Of a DNA stretch of 64,000 bases, positions 14,337 through 23,518 are shown piece after piece. The DNA comes from Streptomyces griseus subsp. griseus (GTDB lineage: Bacteria; Actinomycetota; Actinomycetes; Streptomycetales; Streptomycetaceae): the NCBI RefSeq assembly GCF_003610995.1, contig NZ_CP032543.1, forward strand, positions 5,952,001 to 6,016,000, given 5' to 3'. The notes under the pieces are model-generated. The model searched no databases. It saw nothing but the letters and a program-made list of their open reading frames with translations, and was not told where the DNA came from. How positions within the stretch are numbered: position 1 is the first letter of the stretch; every line of letters begins with the position of its first letter. Position numbers and translations under genes: made by a program.

Positions 14337-17240
14337 GTGATCGGGCTCATCATCGGCCACTTCGTCCTGGCCGCCTTCGCGGGCCCACTGGTCCACCGCC
14401 TCGGCCGGCGCGCCTTCCTCGTGCTGGCGCTGCCCCCCGTCGCCGCCACCGTCTGGGCGTTCACCCAGTGGAGCACCGCCGCCTCCGGTGAGGCCGTCAC
14501 CTGGTCCTGGCAGTGGATCCCGGACTACGACGTCGCGCTCGACCTCCGCCTGGACGCGCTCTCCGAGCTGATGGTCCTGATGGCCGCCGGGGTCGGCGCC
14601 CTCGTCCTCGTCTACTGTGCCTCGTACTTCCGCGACAACACCCCGCAGCTGGCCCGGTTCGCCGGGAACCTGCTCGCCTTCGCGGGGGCGATGCTCGCCC
14701 TGGTCCTCGCCGACGACCTGATCACGCTGTACGTCTTCTGGGAGCTGACCACGGTCTTCTCCTTCCTGCTGATCGGCCACGGCAGCGAACACCGCCACAG
14801 CAGGCGCTCCGCCCTCCAGGCGCTCACGGTCACCACGCTCGGCGGCCTCGCCATGCTGGTCGGCTTCCTGATCGTCGGTCACGCCGCCGGTACGTACCAG
14901 ATCTCCGCGATCGTCGCCGATCCGCCGGAGACGAGCCTCGCCATCTCCGTCGCCCTCGTGCTGATCCTCTCCGGCGCGCTGTCGAAGTCCGCGATCTGGC
15001 CGTTCTCCATGTGGCTGCCCAACGCCATGGCCGCGCCCACCCCGGTCAGCGCCTATCTGCACGCCGCCGCGATGGTCAAGGCCGGTGTCTACCTGGTCGC
15101 CCGGCTCTCCCCGGCCTTCGCCGACGTACCCGTGTGGAAGCCCGTCATCCTGGTCCTCGGCGGCGCGACCATGCTGCTCGGCGGCTGGCGTGCGCTGCGC
15201 CTCAACGACCTCAAGCTCGTCCTCGCCTACGGGACCGTCAGCCAGCTCGGCTTCCTCACCCTGCTCGCCGGTACCGGCAACCGGAACGCGGCCCTCGCCG
15301 CCGTCGCGATGATCCTCGGGCACGCCCTGTTCAAGGCGCCGCTCTTCCTCGTGACCGGCATCGTCGACCACTCCACCGGCACCCGCGACCTGCGGAAACT
15401 CTCCGGGGTCGGCCGCTCCCTGCCGTACGTCGCCGGAGTCGCCGTCCTCGCCGCCGCCTCCATGGCCGCCCTGCCGCCGCTGCTCGGCTTCGCCGCCAAG
15501 GAGGCCGCGTTCGAGGCGCTGCTGCACGGCTCGGCCGCCGACCGCTGGGCGCTGGCCGTCGTCGTGCTGGGCTCGGCGCTGACCACCGCGTACACCCTGC
15601 GTTTCGTCTGGGGCGCCTTCGCCCGCAAGCCGGGCGTCCCCGACACCCCCGTACACCGCGTGGGCTGGGCCTTCCTCGCCCCGCCCGCCCTGCTCGCCCT
15701 CCTCGGCCTGGTGCTCGGCCCCGGCGTCGGCCTGACCGACCGGCTCTTCAGCGCCTACGCCGACACCTATCCGGCCGCCGAGGATCCCTACCACCTCGCC
15801 CTCTGGCACGGGTTCGGCATCGCGCTGCTCCTGTCCGCCGTCGCCTGGGCCGCCGGTACCGCCCTGTTCCTGGCGCGCGACACGGTCACCAAGGTCTCCC
15901 GCCGCATCGCCTGGCCCACCGGCGACAGCGTCTTCGGCCATCTGCTGCTGGGCCAGGAACGGCTCGCCCTCCAGGTCACCGGCACCGTCCAACGAGGCTC
16001 CCTCTCGGTCTACCTGGCGACCACCCTGCTCGTCATGGCGGGTGGACAGCTCGCCGTGTTCGCGGTCGACCAGCCCTGGCAGGGGGCTCCGGCCCCCCGG
16101 GTCTGGGACAACGAACTCCAGGGCGGCGTGGCGGCCCTCACCTGTATCGCGGCGCTGCTCTGCCTGACCGTACGCCGCCGGATGAAGGCGGTCGTCCTCA
16201 GCGGCATCATCGGCTACGGCACCGCGCTGCTCTTCGTCGTCCAGGGCGCGCCGGACCTGGCGCTCACCCAGTTCTGCGTCGAGACCGTGGCGATGATCGT
16301 GTTCGTCCTGGTGCTGCGCCGGATGCCGGTCCACTTCGAGGAGACGGTCTCCCCCTGGCGGCGCGCGATCCGCATTCCGGTGGCCCTCGTCGCGGCCGGG
16401 GTGATCGGTGTCTCCCTCTGGGTGGCCGCCGCCGCGCGGACCGCCGAACCCGCGGGTGCCGCCATGGTCAAGGAGGTCGACGACCACGGGTACAAGGATG
16501 TCGTCGCCACCATCCTCGTCGACCTGCGCGCCTGGGACACCTTGGGCGAGTCCGCCGTGCTGGCCGCCGCCGCCATCGGTGTCACCAGTCTCATCTACCT
16601 GCACCGCCGCAGCGACGGATCGATGGTTCCGGACGAGCTGAAGGGCCGGACCGCCTGGTCCATCGCGGCCCAGCACACCGCGCGGCTGCCGCAGGGCGAC
16701 GAGGTGGCGCCCGAGCGCGGCTGGCTCGCCGCCGGCTCCACGCTCGCACCCGAGCACCGCTCGATCGTCTTCGAAGTGATCGCCCGGCTGCTCTTCCACC
16801 CGATCCTGATCCTCTCGGTCTACCTGCTGTTCTGCGCCGAGAACATGCCCGGCGGCGGCTTCGTCGCGGGGCTCGTCGCCGGGGTCGCCCTGATCACCCG
16901 CTACCTGGCCGGCGGCCGGTTCGAGCTGGCCCAGGCCGCACCCCTGCAACCGGGCCTCTTCACCGGACTGGGCCTGTTCATCTCCACCGCGGTGGGATTC
17001 CTCGGCCTGATCGACGGCACCGTGCTGCACGCCTTCACCTACCACGGGCACCTGCCGGTCTTCGGCGATTTCCACATGAGTACGCCGATCCTCTTCGACT
17101 TCGGCGTGTACCTCCTGGTCCTCGGCGTCGTCCTGGACATCGTCCGGGCCCTCGGCGCCAAGATCGACCGGCAGATCGAACGGGCCGCCGGCGCCCTCGC
17201 CGCCTCCAACAGCACGACGGCGGAAGGGAACCCCCGATGA
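14337..17240 (+). CDS. mrpA: Mrp Na+/H+ antiporter subunit A fused to subunit B
   Basis: The 967-residue membrane protein starts at GTG 14337. Residues about 1-770 are the NuoL-like MrpA core: DLITLYVFWELTTVFSFLLIG, the KSAIWPFSMWLPNAMAAPTPVSAYLHAA block with its conserved Lys, and the MrpA-specific C-terminal helices. Residues about 800-950 match MrpB (ENMPGGGFVAGLVAGVALI), which is a separate protein in many bacteria. The multi-subunit Mrp complex exchanges Na+ for H+ and supports pH and salt tolerance. The operon runs A-B fusion, C, D, E, F, G with stop-start overlaps throughout. The 289-bp upstream gap holds AT-richer sequence around 14095-14130 that may contain the promoter, but no hexamers are convincing. 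Confidence 0.92.
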   Translation: MIGLIIGHFVLAAFAGPLVHRLGRRAFLVLALPPVAATVWAFTQWSTAASGEAVTWSWQWIPDYDVALDLRLDALSELMVLMAAGVGALVLVYCASYFRDNTPQLARFAGNLLAFAGAMLALVLADDLITLYVFWELTTVFSFLLIGHGSEHRHSRRSALQALTVTTLGGLAMLVGFLIVGHAAGTYQISAIVADPPETSLAISVALVLILSGALSKSAIWPFSMWLPNAMAAPTPVSAYLHAAAMVKAGVYLVARLSPAFADVPVWKPVILVLGGATMLLGGWRALRLNDLKLVLAYGTVSQLGFLTLLAGTGNRNAALAAVAMILGHALFKAPLFLVTGIVDHSTGTRDLRKLSGVGRSLPYVAGVAVLAAASMAALPPLLGFAAKEAAFEALLHGSAADRWALAVVVLGSALTTAYTLRFVWGAFARKPGVPDTPVHRVGWAFLAPPALLALLGLVLGPGVGLTDRLFSAYADTYPAAEDPYHLALWHGFGIALLLSAVAWAAGTALFLARDTVTKVSRRIAWPTGDSVFGHLLLGQERLALQVTGTVQRGSLSVYLATTLLVMAGGQLAVFAVDQPWQGAPAPRVWDNELQGGVAALTCIAALLCLTVRRRMKAVVLSGIIGYGTALLFVVQGAPDLALTQFCVETVAMIVFVLVLRRMPVHFEETVSPWRRAIRIPVALVAAGVIGVSLWVAAAARTAEPAGAAMVKEVDDHGYKDVVATILVDLRAWDTLGESAVLAAAAIGVTSLIYLHRRSDGSMVPDELKGRTAWSIAAQHTARLPQGDEVAPERGWLAAGSTLAPEHRSIVFEVIARLLFHPILILSVYLLFCAENMPGGGFVAGLVAGVALITRYLAGGRFELAQAAPLQPGLFTGLGLFISTAVGFLGLIDGTVLHAFTYHGHLPVFGDFHMSTPILFDFGVYLLVLGVVLDIVRALGAKIDRQIERAAGALAASNSTTAEGNPR

Positions 17241-17857
17241 CCGTCAGCGCCTCACTCCTCCTCACGGCCGTGGTGCTCTGCGCCGTGGGCGCCATCCTCA
17301 TGCTGACCCGGCCGCTGACCCGCATCCTGCTCGGCGCCGTCATCATGAGCAACGGCGTCAACCTGCTGATCCTCGCCTCGACCGGCACGGCGGGCGCCGC
17401 CCCCCTCCTCTACGGGGTCGACCTGCGCCGGGTCACCGACCCGCTGCCGCAGGCCATCGCGCTGACCGCCATCGTCATCACCCTCGGCACCACCGCCTTC
17501 CTCCTGGCCATGGCCTACCGCAGCCACCAGATCACCGGCACCGACGAGGTGCACGACGACCTGGAGGACCGGCGCATCGTGCTCCGCGCCGAAGTGCTCT
17601 CGGAACGCGCCCAGCTGCGGGAGGAGTTCCGCTCCGGCGCCGAGCCGACGCCGGACGAGCGCGAACGCTACCGGGAGGAGCGCCGCAGACTCCGCGACCG
17701 GCTGCGCGCCGACCGGGCCCGCCAGGCCCGCGGCCGTGACGCCTCCGGCGACCTCTGGAACGACGTCATCGGCGCCGACCCCGAGGACTACGAACGCGAC
17801 GGCGACGCCAAGACCGACGACCGCTACCCCCGAGACGGAAGAGGAGCCACCGGATGA
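17237..17857 (+). CDS. mrpC: Mrp Na+/H+ antiporter subunit C with long charged tail
   Basis: A 206-residue protein whose ATG overlaps the mrpA stop (ATGA). Residues 1-95 hold three transmembrane segments and the NuoK-like blocks GAVIMSNGVNLLILAS and DPLPQAIALTAIVI with the conserved membrane region. The remaining roughly 110 residues are a strongly charged Glu/Arg-rich helix-prone tail (for example ERERYREERRRLRDRLR), so the protein is longer than a minimal MrpC. The tail is probably cytoplasmic; its role is unknown. Confidence 0.9.
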   Translation: MTVSASLLLTAVVLCAVGAILMLTRPLTRILLGAVIMSNGVNLLILASTGTAGAAPLLYGVDLRRVTDPLPQAIALTAIVITLGTTAFLLAMAYRSHQITGTDEVHDDLEDRRIVLRAEVLSERAQLREEFRSGAEPTPDERERYREERRRLRDRLRADRARQARGRDASGDLWNDVIGADPEDYERDGDAKTDDRYPRDGRGATG

Positions 17858-19509
17858 ACGCGCTCGTCCCGCTGCCGGTACTCCTGCCGCTCTGCGCCAC
17901 CGGACTCAGCCTCACCTTCGGCACCCGGATGCAGCGCTTCCAGCGCTTCATCAGCGTCGCCGTACTCACCGCCGTCCTGGCGCTGTCGATCATCCTGATG
18001 ATCGCCGCCGACCGGCAGGGCCCGCTCTCCGTCCACCTCGGCGACTTCGCCCCGCCGCTCGGCATCACCCTGGTCGCCGACCGCCTCTCCGGGCTGATGC
18101 TCACCGTCTCCTCGGCCGTCACCCTCTGCGTGCTGATCTACTCCCTCGGGCAGGGCATGACGGACCGGGACAAGGAGACGCCGCTGGCGGTCTTCCACCC
18201 GGCCTATCTCATCCTCGTCGCCGGAGTCTCCTCCACCTTCCTCGCGGGCGACCTGGTCAACCTCTTCGTCAGCTTCGAGATCATGCTGGTGGCCAGCTTC
18301 GTGCTGCTCACCCTCGGCGGCACCGGTCCCCGGATGCGGGCCGGCTCCACCTACGTGATCATCTCGCTGTTCTCGTCGATGGTCTTCCTCATCGCCATCG
18401 CCATGACGTACGCGGCCCTCGGCACCGTCAACTTCGCGCAGCTCGCCGAGCGGCTGCCCGGACTGTCGCTCGGCGTGCAGACCCTGATCCAGGCCATGCT
18501 GATCACCGTCTTCGCCATCAAGGCCGCCGTCTTCCCGGTCGCCGCCTGGCTGCCCGACTCCTATCCGACGGCACCCGCACCGGTCACCGCGGTCTTCGCC
18601 GGACTGCTCACCAAGGTCGGCGTCTACTGCATGATGCGGACCGAGACGCTGCTCTTCCCCGGCAACCGGATCGGCGACCTGCTGATGGCGGTGGCGCTGG
18701 CCTCGATGCTCATCGGCATCCTCGGCGCGGTCGCCCAGACCGACCTCAAACGGCTGCTCTCCTTCACCCTGATCAGCCACATGGGCTTCATGGTCTTCGG
18801 GATCGGCCTCGCCACCCGCGAGGCGTACGGCGGCGCCATCGTCTACGTCGTCCACCACATCACCGTCCAGACCTCGCTGTTCCTGGTCGCCGGGCTGATC
18901 GAACGCCGGGGCGGCACCACCGAGCTGACCCGGCTCGGCGGACTGGCCAAGGCCGCGCCGATACTGGCCCTCCTCTTCTTCGTCCCCGCGATGAACCTGG
19001 CCGGCATCCCGCCGCTCTCCGGATTCATCGGCAAGCTCGGACTGATGCGCGCGGGCGTCGACGACGGATCCACCTGGGCCTGGATCCTGGTCGCCGGATC
19101 GGTCGTCACCAGCCTGCTGTCGCTGTACGTGATGGCCAAGGTGTGGAACCTGGCCTTCTGGCGGGCCGCCCCGCCCGGACAGGCCGAGGCGGGCACGGTC
19201 CTGGAGTCCGAGGACGACAGCGACGACGACACCGACGAGGGCCCCGACGGCGTGCCCGGCACCGGTGACGAGGGCGTCACGCCCGTGCCCCGGCCGGCCG
19301 GCGGAGCCGTCGTGGCGGCCAAGCCTCGGCAGACGTCGGTCATCACGACCAGCCGGCTGCCCCGGCCCATGATGGCGGCGACCGCGGCGACCATCGCACT
19401 GGCCCTCTCCTTCACGGTGTTCGCCGGACCGCTCACCGCCTTCACCGACCGCTCCGCGGTCGAACTGCTGAAGCGCACGCCCTACATCGAGGAGGTGCTG
19501 GGCAAGTGA
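17854..19509 (+). CDS. mrpD: Mrp Na+/H+ antiporter subunit D
   Basis: A 551-residue NuoM/NuoN-like subunit, coupled by ATGA to mrpC. Conserved features are FVSFEIMLVASFVLLTLGG (the transmembrane Glu), the KAAVFPVAAWLPDSYPTAPAPVTAVFAGLLTKVG block and LSFTLISHMGFMVFGIG. Between the last helices it carries an acidic insert (about residues 449-470, ESEDDSDDDTDEGPD) and a Pro/Lys-rich linker. These are not part of the core fold and are probably a surface loop. It forms the second proton-channel module of the Mrp complex. Confidence 0.92.
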   Translation: MNALVPLPVLLPLCATGLSLTFGTRMQRFQRFISVAVLTAVLALSIILMIAADRQGPLSVHLGDFAPPLGITLVADRLSGLMLTVSSAVTLCVLIYSLGQGMTDRDKETPLAVFHPAYLILVAGVSSTFLAGDLVNLFVSFEIMLVASFVLLTLGGTGPRMRAGSTYVIISLFSSMVFLIAIAMTYAALGTVNFAQLAERLPGLSLGVQTLIQAMLITVFAIKAAVFPVAAWLPDSYPTAPAPVTAVFAGLLTKVGVYCMMRTETLLFPGNRIGDLLMAVALASMLIGILGAVAQTDLKRLLSFTLISHMGFMVFGIGLATREAYGGAIVYVVHHITVQTSLFLVAGLIERRGGTTELTRLGGLAKAAPILALLFFVPAMNLAGIPPLSGFIGKLGLMRAGVDDGSTWAWILVAGSVVTSLLSLYVMAKVWNLAFWRAAPPGQAEAGTVLESEDDSDDDTDEGPDGVPGTGDEGVTPVPRPAGGAVVAAKPRQTSVITTSRLPRPMMAATAATIALALSFTVFAGPLTAFTDRSAVELLKRTPYIEEVLGK

Positions 19510-20132
19510 GCCGTTTCCTGCGGTTCTCCTTCCGCGACGCCGACCTGCCGCCGATGAGCTGCAAGGTCGGCAAGCGCGGGCGGGTGCTGGACCTGCCGCT
19601 GATCGCCTGGCTCACCTTCATCTGGGTGCTGCTCTGGTCCACCTTCAACCTGGCCAACATCATCACGGGCGTGATCGTCGCGAGCGCCGTCTGCCTGGCC
19701 TTCCCGCTGCCGCCGGTCGACCTGGGGCTCCGGCTCCACCCGTGGGGCATCATCCGCCTCGCCGGCTATCTGCTCTACGACATGTACACCTCCGGCGTAC
19801 GGGTCACCCGGCAGATCTTCAGCAGCACTCCGCACCGGGCCGCCGTCATCGGCGTGCCCCTGCGCTGCCGCGGCGACCTGATGCTCGCCGCCGTCGCGGT
19901 GGCCGTCTCCAACGTGCCGGGCGGCTCCGTCATCGAGGTGCGCCGGGCCACCGCCACCGTCTTCCTGCACGTCCTGGATGCGGACCGGCCCGAGGAGCTC
20001 GAAGCCGCCCGGCGCCAGGTCTGGCGACTGGAGGAACTGACCGTACGGGCCTTCGGCACCCGGGACGAGATCGCCCGCGTCGCCGAACCGCCCCCACCGC
20101 CGCAGCTCGCCGCCGGAAGGCCCGCACCATGA
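19506..20132 (+). CDS. mrpE: Mrp Na+/H+ antiporter subunit E
   Basis: A 208-residue protein from GTG 19506, overlapping the mrpD stop (GTGA). It has two N-terminal hydrophobic segments (LIAWLTFIWVLLWSTFNLANIITG) and a cytoplasmic MrpE/MnhE domain with CRGDLMLAAVAVAVSNVPGGSVIEV, where the usual 'T-PGT' block reads NVPGGSVIEV. The tail is Pro/Ala-rich. The subunit is required for assembly of the Mrp complex in other bacteria. Confidence 0.88.
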   Translation: MSRFLRFSFRDADLPPMSCKVGKRGRVLDLPLIAWLTFIWVLLWSTFNLANIITGVIVASAVCLAFPLPPVDLGLRLHPWGIIRLAGYLLYDMYTSGVRVTRQIFSSTPHRAAVIGVPLRCRGDLMLAAVAVAVSNVPGGSVIEVRRATATVFLHVLDADRPEELEAARRQVWRLEELTVRAFGTRDEIARVAEPPPPPQLAAGRPAP

Positions 20133-20476
20133 GCGTTCTCGAACAGGTCGACCGCATTCTGCTGACCGCCGCCATCGTCCTGATCCTGGTGGCCGGACTG
20201 CTGCTGCTGGTCCGCATCTGGCGCGGCCCGTCCATGCTGGACCGGGCCATCTCGCTGGACGTGATCGCGGCCCTGATCATCGCCGGCCTCGGAGCCAAGT
20301 CCGCTGTCGCGCTGGACTCCTTCTACTTCCCGGTCATGCTGGTGCTCGCCTTCCTCGGCTTCACCGGCTCGGTGGGCATCGCCCGCTTCATCGCCGTACG
20401 CGACCGGCCCGCCGTCACGGTCCCGTCCCGGGCACCGGCTCCGGAGGCCGACGAGACCAAGGAAGGTCCGCAGTGA
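20129..20476 (+). CDS. mrpF: Mrp Na+/H+ antiporter subunit F
   Basis: A 115-residue protein with three transmembrane segments, coupled by ATGA to mrpE. The family signature is RIWRGPSMLDRAISLDVI, with the DR pair between helices 1 and 2. The C-terminal 25 residues are hydrophilic and not conserved. Confidence 0.9.
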   Translation: MSVLEQVDRILLTAAIVLILVAGLLLLVRIWRGPSMLDRAISLDVIAALIIAGLGAKSAVALDSFYFPVMLVLAFLGFTGSVGIARFIAVRDRPAVTVPSRAPAPEADETKEGPQ

Positions 20477-20844
20477 ACGACTGGCTCCAGATCCTCGACA
20501 CGGCCGGGGCCCTGCTCGTCCTCCTCGGCGCCGCGATCTGCCTGCTCGGGGTGATCGGCATGCTCCGGCTGCCCGACGTCCTCTCCCGCAGCCACGCCGC
20601 GACCAAGCCCCAGACCCTCGGCATGCTCCTGGTGCTGGCCGGGGTCGCGCTGCGGCTCCGCACCGGGATGGACCTCGCCACCCTCGCGCTCATCGGCTTC
20701 TTCCAGATGCTCACGGGCCCGGTCGCCTCGCACCTGGTCGCCCGCTCCGCGTACCGCACCGGACAGGTCCAGCACGAGGAACTGCTCTTCGACGAGCTGG
20801 ACGAGCAGCTCACCGACGGACGTCAGCCGCCCGGCCAGGCATGA
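20473..20844 (+). CDS. mrpG: Mrp Na+/H+ antiporter subunit G
   Basis: A 123-residue protein from GTG 20473, overlapping the mrpF stop. It has three hydrophobic segments and the MrpG signature IGMLRLPDVLSRSHAATKPQT, followed by the TGPVASHLVARSAYR block. It is the last gene of the antiporter operon; a perfect hairpin follows at 20914. Confidence 0.9.
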   Translation: MNDWLQILDTAGALLVLLGAAICLLGVIGMLRLPDVLSRSHAATKPQTLGMLLVLAGVALRLRTGMDLATLALIGFFQMLTGPVASHLVARSAYRTGQVQHEELLFDELDEQLTDGRQPPGQA

Positions 20845-20913
20845 CCGAGGCGGCCCCCGGCCCGGCATGATCACGGAACTGTTCCGGCCCGGTCAATCAC
20901 CCTCCGGCCCGGG

Positions 20914-20937
20914 TGCCCGCATGCCATGATGCGGGCA
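20914..20937 (+). terminator. Perfect 9-bp hairpin between mrpG and the CDP-alcohol phosphotransferase gene
   Basis: TGCCCGCAT and ATGCGGGCA pair perfectly around a 6-base loop. The hairpin ends directly at the ATG at 20938 and contains the alternative ATG at 20926 in its loop and stem. It may terminate the mrp transcript or control access to the start of the next gene. Confidence 0.5.
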
Positions 20938-21687
20938 ATGCCGGACGCTGGGGGGCGTATGGGAAGCACGGGCACAGTGCTGCGCGAACTGCGCGGCGCA
21001 CAGAAGAGCGCCAAGGGCGTCTCGCTCTACTCGCGGTACGTGAACCGCCCGGCCGGGCGGGTGCTCGCGGCGGGCGCGTACCGGGCGGGGCTGACGCCCA
21101 ATCAAGTGACGCTGTTCAGCGCACTGTTCACCTTTGCCGCGCTCGCGGCGGTAGCGCTCGTGGAGCCGTCCTGGACGCTGGGGCCGGTCGTCTGGGCGGC
21201 GCTCGCGATCGGCTTCGCCTTCGACTCCGCCGACGGCCAGCTCGCCCGGCTCACCGGCCGGGGCGGGCCCGACGGGGAGTGGCTGGACCATGTCGTGGAC
21301 TGCGGCAAGCTGGTGCTCGTCCACACCGCCGTGCTGATCTCCTTCTACCGCTTCGGCGAACTGCCTTCGGACGCGTGGCTGTTGCTGCCGCTGGGCTTCC
21401 AGCTGGCCGCTGTGGTGACCTTCTGCGCGGGGCTGCTGCGCGAACACCTCGGTAAAGCGGCGGCGACCGGCGCACCCGAGGGCTCTCCGCCCGCTCCCAT
21501 GTCAAGGGTGCGCGCCGTGGGCCTGCTCCCCGCCGACTACGGGGTGTTCTGCCTGGTGTTCCTGCTGCTCGGCGCACCCGGGGCCTTCCGGGCCGGGTAC
21601 GCCGTGCTCGCGGTGGTCCACACGCTCTTCCTGGCGGCCTTCCTCACCAAGTGGTTCAGGGAGCTGAGAGCGCTCCGTCCCGGCTGA
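20938..21687 (+). CDS. CDP-alcohol phosphatidyltransferase family protein
   Basis: A 249-residue membrane enzyme with the complete catalytic signature D-x2-DG-x2-AR-x8-G-x3-D-x3-D (FDSADGQLAR through DHVVD, about residues 99-125) and around six hydrophobic segments. It transfers a phospho-group from a CDP-alcohol to an acceptor alcohol. The acceptor cannot be read from sequence. The convergent gene is a cytidylyltransferase of the class that makes CDP-glycerol-type donors, and the next genes make extracellular polysaccharide. A polar head group or wall/glycan decoration is therefore likely. The start is uncertain: ATGs at 20926, 20938 and 20959 are in frame, and 20926 lies inside a hairpin. 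Confidence 0.83.
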   Translation: MPDAGGRMGSTGTVLRELRGAQKSAKGVSLYSRYVNRPAGRVLAAGAYRAGLTPNQVTLFSALFTFAALAAVALVEPSWTLGPVVWAALAIGFAFDSADGQLARLTGRGGPDGEWLDHVVDCGKLVLVHTAVLISFYRFGELPSDAWLLLPLGFQLAAVVTFCAGLLREHLGKAAATGAPEGSPPAPMSRVRAVGLLPADYGVFCLVFLLLGAPGAFRAGYAVLAVVHTLFLAAFLTKWFRELRALRPG

Positions 21688-22105
21688 CCAGCACGTCCAG
21701 CGCCCGGCGCAGCTGGGTGCTGGACGTGTGCACGGTGTACGGGAAGTAGACGACCTCCACGCCGACCTCGGCGAAGTCGCGCTCCAGCTTCTTCCCCTTC
21801 TCCGTGCCCCGCCAGTCGTCGCCCTTGAAGATCACGTCGAACCGGACCTGTTGCCAGGTCTCGACCTTGTCCGGCACGGTCTCCACGAACGCGGCGTCGA
21901 CGAACCGCACGCTGCGGACGATCTCCAGCCGTTCGCGCAACGGGATGACGGGCGTGTGGCCCTTGGCGAGGGCGGCCATCTCGTCCGAGACGACCCCCGC
22001 GACGAGGTAGTCGCACTGACTGCGGGCATGCCGCAGGATGTTGAGGTGTCCCACATGGAACAGGTCGTACACCCCGGGCGCGTACCCCACCCTGTGCTGC
22101 ACCAT
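21656..22105 (-). CDS. Glycerol-3-phosphate cytidylyltransferase-like nucleotidyltransferase
   Basis: A 149-residue HIGH-superfamily nucleotidyltransferase. APGVYDLFHVGHLNIL (residues about 9-24) carries the HxGH motif, and the C-terminal part has YTVHTSSTQLRR in place of the usual ISTT/TSST-RI block. The ATG at 22105 follows GGGGAGA with good spacing; a longer frame start at 22171 lacks a ribosome site. It probably activates a small phospho-alcohol with CTP (TagD-like). It converges on the CDP-alcohol phosphotransferase with a 32-bp 3' overlap, consistent with, but not proof of, a donor/transferase pair. Confidence 0.8.
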   Translation of the reverse strand: MVQHRVGYAPGVYDLFHVGHLNILRHARSQCDYLVAGVVSDEMAALAKGHTPVIPLRERLEIVRSVRFVDAAFVETVPDKVETWQQVRFDVIFKGDDWRGTEKGKKLERDFAEVGVEVVYFPYTVHTSSTQLRRALDVLVSRDGALSAP

Positions 22106-22256
22106 CCGTATCTCTCCCCCCACGGTCGATCTGATCCGGTGATGTTCCAACGACCTTACTGTGAAGAACACTTGTGCAGGCCGTGAACGGATAAGCTCGG
22201 CAGGGGGCTGTTCCCGCAGGGAGCAGCGGCTGTTGTGGGGGGAAGGCGATCGTCCG

Positions 22257-23518
22257 ATGTCCGATGTCGAACGGCACAGGCCGTTTCTGAACCGCCGCCT
22301 TCTGGTGGTCTCGACGAACTACGCACCAGAGGTCACGGGCATCGGCCCGTACGCCACTCAACTCGCCGAGCACTGGGCCGCGTCGGGCGCCCGGGTGCGG
22401 GCGCTCACCGGTATGCCGCACTACCCGTCCTGGCAGCTGGACGAGGCGTACCGCAGTGTGTGGCGGACGGTGGAGGTACGCGGCGGCGTCGGAGTGCACC
22501 GGCGCAGGCACTATGTGCCGTCCCGTCAGACCGCCCTCAAGCGAGCCGCGTTCGAGGCGTCCGTCCTCGCCACCGGGCTGTTCGCACCGCCGCCGGGCCG
22601 ACCCGACGCCGTGATCGCACAGATGCCCAGCCTCGCCGGCGGCGTCATCGGCGCCCGGCTCGCCCGCCACCACCGCGTCCCGTACCTCCCCGTCGTCCAG
22701 GACCTGATGGGCGCCGCCGCCGCGCAGAGCGGCATCCGGGGCGGCGGCAGGGCGGCCGTGGTCGCCGCGGCGGCCGAGCGGTACGCGCTGAGCGGCGCCG
22801 CCCTCGTCGGCGTCATCCACGAGAGCTTCGTCCCCGGCGTCACCGCCCTCGGCGTCGACCCGGGCCGCATCCGGCTCGTCCCCAACTGGACCCATGTGCA
22901 AGGGCCCACCGCCGACCGGACCGTCACCCGGGCCCGGCTCGGCTGGGACCCGGCCACCCCCGTCCTGCTGCACTCCGGCAACATGGGCCTCAAACAGGGC
23001 CTCGAAGTCCTCGTGGACACCGCCCGGCTCGCCCCGGACGTCCGGGTCGTCCTGATGGGCGACGGCAACCAGCGCGACGCCCTGCGCGCCCGCGCCGAAG
23101 GACTGCCCAACGTGGACTTCCTGGAGCCGGCGGGGGCCGGGGAGTTCACCGACATCCTCGCCGCCGCCGATGTCCTCGCGGTCACCCAGCGGGCCTCCGT
23201 CCTCGACATGAGCGTCCCCTCCAAGCTCACCTCGTACTTCACCTCAGGCCGCCCCGTCATCGCCTCCGTCGCCGACGAGGGCGGCACCGCCGACGAGGTG
23301 CGCCGCTCGGGGGCCGGGCTGCTCGTCGCCCCCGAGGACCCGGCCGCCCTGCTGGCGACGGTACGGAAGCTGGCCGCCGACCCGGCCGCCGCCGACGCGC
23401 TGGGGGCCGGGGCCCGGAGTACGTGGCGCGCCATCTGAGCCGGGAGGCGGGCCTCGCCCGCTTCGACGATCTGCTCGCCGAGGCCTTGCAGGACGGACAA
23501 GGGAGCCCCCGTCGATGA
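22257..23518 (+). CDS. GT4-family glycosyltransferase (WcaI-like), apparent frameshift near 23410
   Basis: A GT-B glycosyltransferase for exopolysaccharide assembly. N-terminal STNYAPEVTGIGPYATQLAEH is the WcaI-like start, and the C-terminal half has LLHSGNMGLKQGLEVLVD and PSKLTSYFTSGRPVIAS. The ATG follows GGGGGGAAGG. In the sequence as given the frame stops at 23438, after ARSTWRAI. The expected C-terminus (YVARHLSREAGLARFDDLL) continues in the -1 frame to TGA 23516-23518. That stop overlaps the ATG of the next gene as ATGA, as throughout this operon. The simplest reading is one base missing in the G/C run at about 23398-23420, either an assembly error or a true mutation. The repaired protein would be about 420 residues. 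Confidence 0.8.

Noticed and set aside
14223..17075. A 950-codon open frame on the minus strand opposite mrpA
   Set aside because: It is a high-G+C shadow frame: acidic/Gly-rich composition without domains, fully opposite a clear Mrp subunit with conserved motifs.
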